DNA of 33,476 bases from a bacterium (GTDB lineage Bacteria > Patescibacteriota > Saccharimonadia > Saccharimonadales > SZUA-47), in assembly GCA_009923445.1 (NCBI GenBank), contig RFTN01000015.1:1-33476 (forward strand), written 5' to 3'. The translations under genes were made by a program, and so were the position numbers. Each line of letters opens with the position of its first letter. Position 1 is the first letter of the stretch. The notes below the pieces were generated by a model, which ran no database searches, was not told the origin of the DNA, and worked only from the letters and a program-made list of their open reading frames with translations. This document shows positions 28,631 through 33,476 of the stretch, piece by piece.

Positions 28631-28636
28631 AGTATA
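28631..28636 (-). promoter_or_regulatory. -10 element TATACT, 4 nt before the 28626 ATG
   Basis: Reverse strand TATACT-AATA-ATG. Confidence 0.55.
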
Positions 28637-28660
28637 GTGTCACAAACCTAAGCTTTTAGG

Positions 28661-28666
28661 TATAGT
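28661..28666 (+). promoter_or_regulatory. -10 element TATAGT, 7 nt before the 28674 ATG
   Basis: TATAGT-AACTAGT-ATG. Confidence 0.55.
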
Positions 28667-28673
28667 AACTAGT

Positions 28674-28937
28674 ATGAAAAAAAATACAGCTACCAAGCTA
28701 GATGCTGCCCAGTCTGCTAAAGCCCTTCAAGCGCTATTTGCGAGCGATTATGTAGATAAAAAGAAGTTATACAAAGAGAACTTTATAAGAGGCATTACTT
28801 TTGGAATAGGTAGTTTTATAGGCGCCACAATCGGCGTAGCAGTAGTGCTGTGGGTGCTGTCGTGGTTTGGTCAGGTTCCGTTAATTGGTGGTTTTGTAAA
28901 AGATATAGAAGACACCGTAAACGCTCAAAAAAAATAA
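28674..28937 (+). CDS. Small membrane protein (DUF5665-like)
   Basis: YVDKKKLYKENFIRGITFGIGSFIGATIGVAVVLWVLSWFGQVPLIGGFVKDI. Confidence 0.75.
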   Translation: MKKNTATKLDAAQSAKALQALFASDYVDKKKLYKENFIRGITFGIGSFIGATIGVAVVLWVLSWFGQVPLIGGFVKDIEDTVNAQKK

Positions 28938-30136
28938 CTACATGCGCTCGGGGGCGTCTATACCTAAAAGTCCAAGGCCTTGCTTGAGGGTGTTTGCGTA
29001 TATATCAAGTAACGAACAACGTACCGCCTCACGCTCAGAGCCTATTACCTGTTCGTTCTCGTAAAAACGGTTAAATGTTTGTGTCAGTTCATACAAATAG
29101 GCGCAAATATGGTGCGGCATATACTCTATTTGAGCACGCATAATAACTTCGTTATACTCAGATATCTTTATTGCCAATGCGCGTTCACTTGCATCGATGT
29201 CTTGTAGTTGGGCAGCGGTGAGGCTAGATTTTTGCAAAATAGACCTAGCCCGAGCGTGCGCATACTGCAAATAAGGACCACTATTGCCCGCCATACTTAT
29301 AGATTCTTGTGGGTCATAAATAATGTCACCACCCATTCGCTGCTTTAAAAACGCATACTTAATAGCGGCCATAACTGTAGATTCATTAGCTGCAATGCCA
29401 CTCGCGGCCCCAGCAGCTCTTGCTTCATTAATTATATCCATAGCAGAGACAATATTACCCTTACGGCTACTCATTTTTATGCCGCCTTGCAGCTTCACAA
29501 CACCGTGAGTTAAGTGAATAGTGCGGTTTGCTGGCTCTGGCGCAAACTGCTCAATGCTTTTTAAAACTGTTTGCATATACTGCATTTGTTCATTAGCAGT
29601 AATAATAATTGAGCTATCGAAATGGTAGTCTTGCCACTTGGTAAGGCTTAAGCCAACATCTTTTGCTTCGTACGTCGGCAAACCTTCGCTGTTAATAAAC
29701 ACTCGGGTGTGCAGCCCGAATGGTTCGCCCAAAAAAACAACCGCACCGTCGCTTTGTGCATATACGCCACTAGCCAACTGTTCTTTAACTGTCGCAAGGC
29801 CAAGCGGTGTGACTTCGCTCTCGGGAATGTACCTATCAAATGGGACTACGCCAAGTTCGTTATATAATTTGGCAAAATACGTGTAGCTCCAATCACGGCA
29901 GGTCCAATATATTTTTGCAAAGTCAGAATCATGATCATTGCTATCGTGCAGTGCATACACTTTTTTATTTATTTCAATAATCTCGGCTTTAGCTGTTTCA
30001 TCAATCTCAAAGGCTGCAGTGCCCTCGACGTAGCGCTGACCTAACCAGGTCGGTCTGTCTTGCTCTACAATTGCCTCAAGCTCCTGCGGATTTTCGCCCC
30101 CAAGCGACCTTATAGGCTATTTTGTAGTGTGCTCAT
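28938..30136 (-). pseudogene. argS: Arginyl-tRNA synthetase, 5' part deleted and frameshifted
   Basis: In-frame from about 30113: IRSLGGENPQELEAIVEQDRPTWLGQRYVEGTAAFEIDETAKAEIIEINKKVYALHDSNDHD...MSSRKGN...GGDIIYDPQESISMAGNSGPYLQYAHARARSIL. The ATG at 30136 (MSTLQNSL*) is out of frame with it. Confidence 0.85.
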
Positions 30137-30801
30137 TTTTTATATTGTACCTTTGTCAGTTGCCAAAAAACAGCGTACAGCGAACTTATTGTTACAAAAA
30201 ACACTGCCGTAATTAAAAATGACCTATTATACGAAAAAGGATGCAATAGAATATCGCTTACATCAAAAATTAGTGCTGTTGGGTTTAGCAAAACGTCCCA
30301 GGAATTCCAGCGTAAATAGCGACCAATATCGACAGCAAAGCTAGCCAGTAAAATTATTACTCCGACACTTATGAGACTTTGAATGGCTGACAGTTTTTTT
30401 AGCGCAATTTTATGCATTACATATAACGACAACAGGCCATGCAAAAAGCCGTTCATAGCAAATAAACCAACCAGAACAATATCGAACATAATTGTTATAT
30501 CACCAGTTTCTTTAATGTGAATAAAATCTGTCAGCATATAAAACGTATTAGGTAGTAAGAACAACCAGACCACAGCCGCAAAAATCGCGAGCCATTTATA
30601 CTTATTTTTTATGGCCAACGTGCATACAATTGCCGAAAGCAGGGCCAGTAGCGAAAGCACCAGATTCCATGCCATAAAGTTAAACTGTGGTGTACCGGTA
30701 ACAATATATCGTACAAAGTACAGCATTAAGGCTGCGCCAGAGGCAATTAAAATGCTCGTAGCTACGGCCGAATACTTGCTAGTCGCAAACACCTTACTCA
30801 T
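30133..30801 (-). CDS. DUF1361-like integral membrane protein
   Basis: VVWLFLLPNTFYMLTDFIHI, FAVDIGRYLRWNSWDVLLNP; multiple TM helices; TATACT 6 nt upstream of ATG. Confidence 0.85.
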   Translation of the reverse strand: MSKVFATSKYSAVATSILIASGAALMLYFVRYIVTGTPQFNFMAWNLVLSLLALLSAIVCTLAIKNKYKWLAIFAAVVWLFLLPNTFYMLTDFIHIKETGDITIMFDIVLVGLFAMNGFLHGLLSLYVMHKIALKKLSAIQSLISVGVIILLASFAVDIGRYLRWNSWDVLLNPTALIFDVSDILLHPFSYNRSFLITAVFFVTISSLYAVFWQLTKVQYKK

Positions 30802-30807
30802 TCGAGT

Positions 30808-30813
30808 AGTATA
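30808..30813 (-). promoter_or_regulatory. Extended -10 (TGCTATACT), 6 nt before the 30801 ATG
   Basis: Reverse strand TGC-TATACT-ACTCGA-ATG. Confidence 0.6.
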
Positions 30814-30834
30814 GCATCTACCTCTGTTATGAGA

Positions 30835-30840
30835 TATACT
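30835..30840 (+). promoter_or_regulatory. -10 element TATACT, 7 nt before the 30848 ATG
   Basis: TATACT-TTAAGCA-ATG. Confidence 0.6.
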
Positions 30841-30847
30841 TTAAGCA

Positions 30848-31480
30848 ATGGACAGTCTACTATCTGCTATCTCGCGCACAGTAAGAGGTTGGATGCTTCT
30901 GCCAGCAAGGGCTATTAACAGAGTGAGTGGTGGTCGCGTAACTCCAAATCATATTACACTCGTATCTTTACTTGGGCACGGAATAATTGTGTGGGCGCTT
31001 TGGAATGCCCGACCAATTGTTGCTGCATTTTTGTTGATTTTTTTTGGGCTAATGGACAGCCTAGATGGAGCTTTGGCTCGCGTGCAAAAAAGCTCATCTG
31101 TAAACGGTATGCTGTATGACGCTACTAGTGACCGTGTTAAAGAGGTTATGCTGTATGTTGGCCTAACACAATATGTGCTATTACAAGGCAGTACAAACTA
31201 TACGTGGTTGCCTGCTGCAGTACTAGGCGGGTCTTTAGTGGTTAGCTACATAAAAGCCAAGGGAGAAATGGCGATCGCAACACGGGGCGGCCACGATGCA
31301 CAAAAGCTAAACCGCGTGTTTAGCGATGGGGTTGCTCGCTACGAGGTACGCATGGCTCTAATAGTTTTAGCTTTACTTAGTGGTCAGGTCGTGTTTGTAC
31401 TTTGGATCTTACTAACACTAGTAACCTACACTGCCCTGCAGCGGATTATAAAAGTCAGCAAGGCGCTATCGCATGTATAA
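30848..31480 (+). CDS. CDP-alcohol phosphatidyltransferase
   Basis: Signature D-x2-DG-x2-AR...G-x3-D-x3-D: MDSLDGALARVQKSSSVNGMLYDATSDR. Confidence 0.93.
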   Translation: MDSLLSAISRTVRGWMLLPARAINRVSGGRVTPNHITLVSLLGHGIIVWALWNARPIVAAFLLIFFGLMDSLDGALARVQKSSSVNGMLYDATSDRVKEVMLYVGLTQYVLLQGSTNYTWLPAAVLGGSLVVSYIKAKGEMAIATRGGHDAQKLNRVFSDGVARYEVRMALIVLALLSGQVVFVLWILLTLVTYTALQRIIKVSKALSHV

Positions 31481-32126
31481 AGTCGATCTGCACACTCATT
31501 CTATAGCCTCGCCTGACGGCGGTATTAGTCCCGAACAGTATGCAAAAGCACTAGAAAACGAAAAGTTAGACTACATTGCCATAACCGATCATGACCGAAT
31601 AGATTTTGCGCTTGGTTTACAAAAAGCACTGGGCGATAAAATTATTGTTGGCCAAGAGATTACCACCAGCCAAGGTGAACTTATTGGTCTGTATTTACAC
31701 AAAGCTGTTCCTGCGGGTAAGTCTGCAAAAACTACTGCGCAGCTCATTAAAGATCAGGGCGGCCTCGTATATGTTCCCCACCCTTTTGAAACGGTTCGAA
31801 AAGGTATTCAAAAAGATACGCTAGATTCAATTGCCGAACTAGTAGATATTATAGAGGTCTGTAACGGGCGTGCTGTGTCACAAAAACGCGCACTGCAAGC
31901 TGCAACTTGGGCCAAACTACATAATAAGCCTGGTGCCAGCAGCAGTGACGCACATGGCTATAAGGGACTAGGCTTTAGCTACAGCATATTAAATGAGGTG
32001 CCGTCACGCGGCTCACTTACGACTACTATTAAAATGACCGCGCTTGCACATAGGCGTGCCCCCAGCTACACACTTTTGTACCCAAAACTAAATCGGCTTG
32101 GTAAAAAAGTTGGGCTTAAAAAATGA
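31473..32126 (+). CDS. PHP-domain phosphoesterase
   Basis: VDLHTHSIASPDGGISPEQYAK, YIAITDHDRID, VPHPFE, SSSDAHGYKGLG. Confidence 0.93.
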   Translation: MYKVDLHTHSIASPDGGISPEQYAKALENEKLDYIAITDHDRIDFALGLQKALGDKIIVGQEITTSQGELIGLYLHKAVPAGKSAKTTAQLIKDQGGLVYVPHPFETVRKGIQKDTLDSIAELVDIIEVCNGRAVSQKRALQAATWAKLHNKPGASSSDAHGYKGLGFSYSILNEVPSRGSLTTTIKMTALAHRRAPSYTLLYPKLNRLGKKVGLKK

Positions 32127-32680
32127 TGAACGATATTTTGTTTGCACTGTGGTTTTTTTTGCCGGCAGGACTCGCTAATGCGGCGCCCGTTTTTGCCAGT
32201 CGAATACCCCTAGTGCAGCATTTAGATATACCACTGGACGCTCATAAATACTTTAGGGGCAAGCGTATATTTGGGAGCCACAAAACACTACGCGGCTTGC
32301 TGGCAGGAGTACTGGTGGGAGTTGTAGCGTGTACAGCGCAATGTTTTGCCTACCAACACATTTCTTGGCTACGTAGCATGAGTTTTATTAGTTACGATAA
32401 CTACGCCACCTGTTTTGCGCTTGGCTTAGCATTAGGTTTTGGCGCGCTAGCCGGTGATGCAATTAAAAGCTTTTTTAAAAGACAGTTCGCAGTACCCTCA
32501 GGCAAGCCATGGTTCCCCTTCGATCAAATTGACTACATAATTGGTGGCTTAGTATTGTCTTCGATTGTCGTAGATTTACCCCACAGCACCTATTGGTGGG
32601 TTGGACTTACGTGGTTTTTAATACACCCCATTGCCAACGTTATTGGCTGGGTTGTTGGCCTACGAGAAAATCCTATATAA
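32123..32680 (+). CDS. CDP-archaeol synthase (CarS/DUF46)-like membrane protein
   Basis: LPAGLANAAPVFASRIPLVQHLDIPLDAHKYFRGKRIFGSHKTLRGLLAGVLVG, LGFGALAGDAIKSFFKRQFAVPSGKPWFPFDQIDYIIGG. Confidence 0.85.
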   Translation: MMNDILFALWFFLPAGLANAAPVFASRIPLVQHLDIPLDAHKYFRGKRIFGSHKTLRGLLAGVLVGVVACTAQCFAYQHISWLRSMSFISYDNYATCFALGLALGFGALAGDAIKSFFKRQFAVPSGKPWFPFDQIDYIIGGLVLSSIVVDLPHSTYWWVGLTWFLIHPIANVIGWVVGLRENPI

Positions 32681-32707
32681 GACACCTGGTCCTTATACAA
32701 TAACGCC

Positions 32708-33376
32708 CTAAAACTTGTAAATAAACCTGGGGTTAGACTCTATATTACTTAGCCTAACCGAGCAGTCTCGAAGCTGTTCTTGTATACCAAAGTCGTTAGC
32801 TGCTGTTAAACCATATGCTACAAAAGGTTCTAGCACATTAAACCCACAAAATGCCAGTGTGCCGTGCAGTAGCGGGTACAGCATTTGCTGCACAGTTGCT
32901 TTATGTAGACCATCTGGTCTGTAAAAGTTTTCTGGGTCACCTACAGACACTACAACGCCAGCAGCCTTGCCGCGTAATAATCCCGTACTAAATAAATGAT
33001 TGCCATCCCACGCAGTGCCCTTTGTTAATACACGATCAAACCAGCCCTTAAGCATTGCCGGTGGAGCATTCCACCATAACGGAAAAAAGAACAACACAAC
33101 GTCGGCAGTTTTTACTTTTTGAATTTCTTCGATTATATCTGGCGAATATGCCAAGTCATGCTTTGCGGCAACCTCTTGTTCGTTCATATAGTTATAGTGC
33201 TCACCGCTAAGGGTAGTAAAGTCATAGCGCTCAGCCACTGGGTGAAAACCAACACCAAACAAGTCACTTGTAACGACTTGGTGACCCTGCTGAGTGAGAA
33301 TACTTTGCGCAGCGTTATGTAACGACGCTGTAAACGACTTTGGTTCGTTATGTGCATATACCAGCAAAAAGTTCAT
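32708..33376 (-). CDS. NAD(P)H quinone oxidoreductase / flavodoxin-fold family
   Basis: NFLLVYAHNEPKSFTASLHNAAQSILTQQGHQVVTSDLF, ADVVLFFFPLWWNAPPAMLKGWFDRVLTKGTAW; TATAAT 7 nt upstream of ATG. Confidence 0.92.
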   Translation of the reverse strand: MNFLLVYAHNEPKSFTASLHNAAQSILTQQGHQVVTSDLFGVGFHPVAERYDFTTLSGEHYNYMNEQEVAAKHDLAYSPDIIEEIQKVKTADVVLFFFPLWWNAPPAMLKGWFDRVLTKGTAWDGNHLFSTGLLRGKAAGVVVSVGDPENFYRPDGLHKATVQQMLYPLLHGTLAFCGFNVLEPFVAYGLTAANDFGIQEQLRDCSVRLSNIESNPRFIYKF

Positions 33377-33383
33377 GCTTACT

Positions 33384-33389
33384 ATTATA
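33384..33389 (-). promoter_or_regulatory. -10 element TATAAT, 7 nt before the 33376 ATG
   Basis: Reverse strand TATAAT-AGTAAGC-ATG. Confidence 0.55.
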
Positions 33390-33409
33390 GTGTAGTGGAC
33401 GAGTTTTAC

Positions 33410-33476
33410 TTAATTAATGTGTTCTTTGTGATCGGTGCACAATTGCGCGAACAGTTCTGCGCGGCAATAGGCGTAT
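33410..33476 (-). CDS. Possible C-terminal end of a gene running off the right edge (..YAYCRAELFAQLCTDHKEHIN*)
   Basis: Open reverse frame to the window edge; too short to identify. Confidence 0.3.
   Translation of the reverse strand, partial: YAYCRAELFAQLCTDHKEHIN

Noticed and set aside
3185-30136. Recoded TGA (Gly/Trp) code as in some CPR lineages
   Set aside because: TGA acts as a terminator (truB, DUF1361, orn) and the long conserved ORFs contain no internal TGA, so the standard code fits.
32681-32705. TATAAG...CTTATA hairpin between convergent genes as a terminator
   Set aside because: Weak AT-rich 6-bp stem without a following T-run on either strand.
1-33476. Mobile elements, prophage, toxin-antitoxin or defence island
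   Set aside because: No transposase, integrase, phage or defence-domain ORF and no flanking repeats recognised; gene content is core housekeeping.

Overview
The window is a compact bacterial chromosome segment of about 33.5 kb. Gene content and protein style suggest Candidatus Saccharibacteria / Patescibacteria (CPR); this is inference from the sequence, not a database result. It uses the standard code, with TGA as a stop. Most genes are housekeeping: rnj (partial), pnp, an rpsO remnant, truB, rpsT, holA, mutM, polA, ybaK-like, a P-type ATPase, rpoD, dnaG, orn, msrB, gdhA, a photolyase-related gene, argS (truncated), and a small CDP-alcohol phosphotransferase / PHP / CarS-like operon. I found no CRISPR array, mobile element, rRNA or convincing tRNA. 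The observations most worth checking are: (1) at least 13 genes have a -10-like hexamer ending only 4-8 nt before the start codon, which predicts widespread leaderless transcription; (2) three divergent gene pairs have nearly identical 46-47 bp intergenic regions carrying back-to-back -10 boxes; (3) three conserved loci (truB/rpsO, polA, argS) look like deletion junctions, which could be real gene decay or assembly/strain-collapse artefacts; (4) DnaG has lost all four zinc-ligand residues, and the photolyase-related protein appears to lack part of its Fe-S ligand set; (5) ribosomal protein S20 carries a histone H1-like Ala/Lys/Pro tail.
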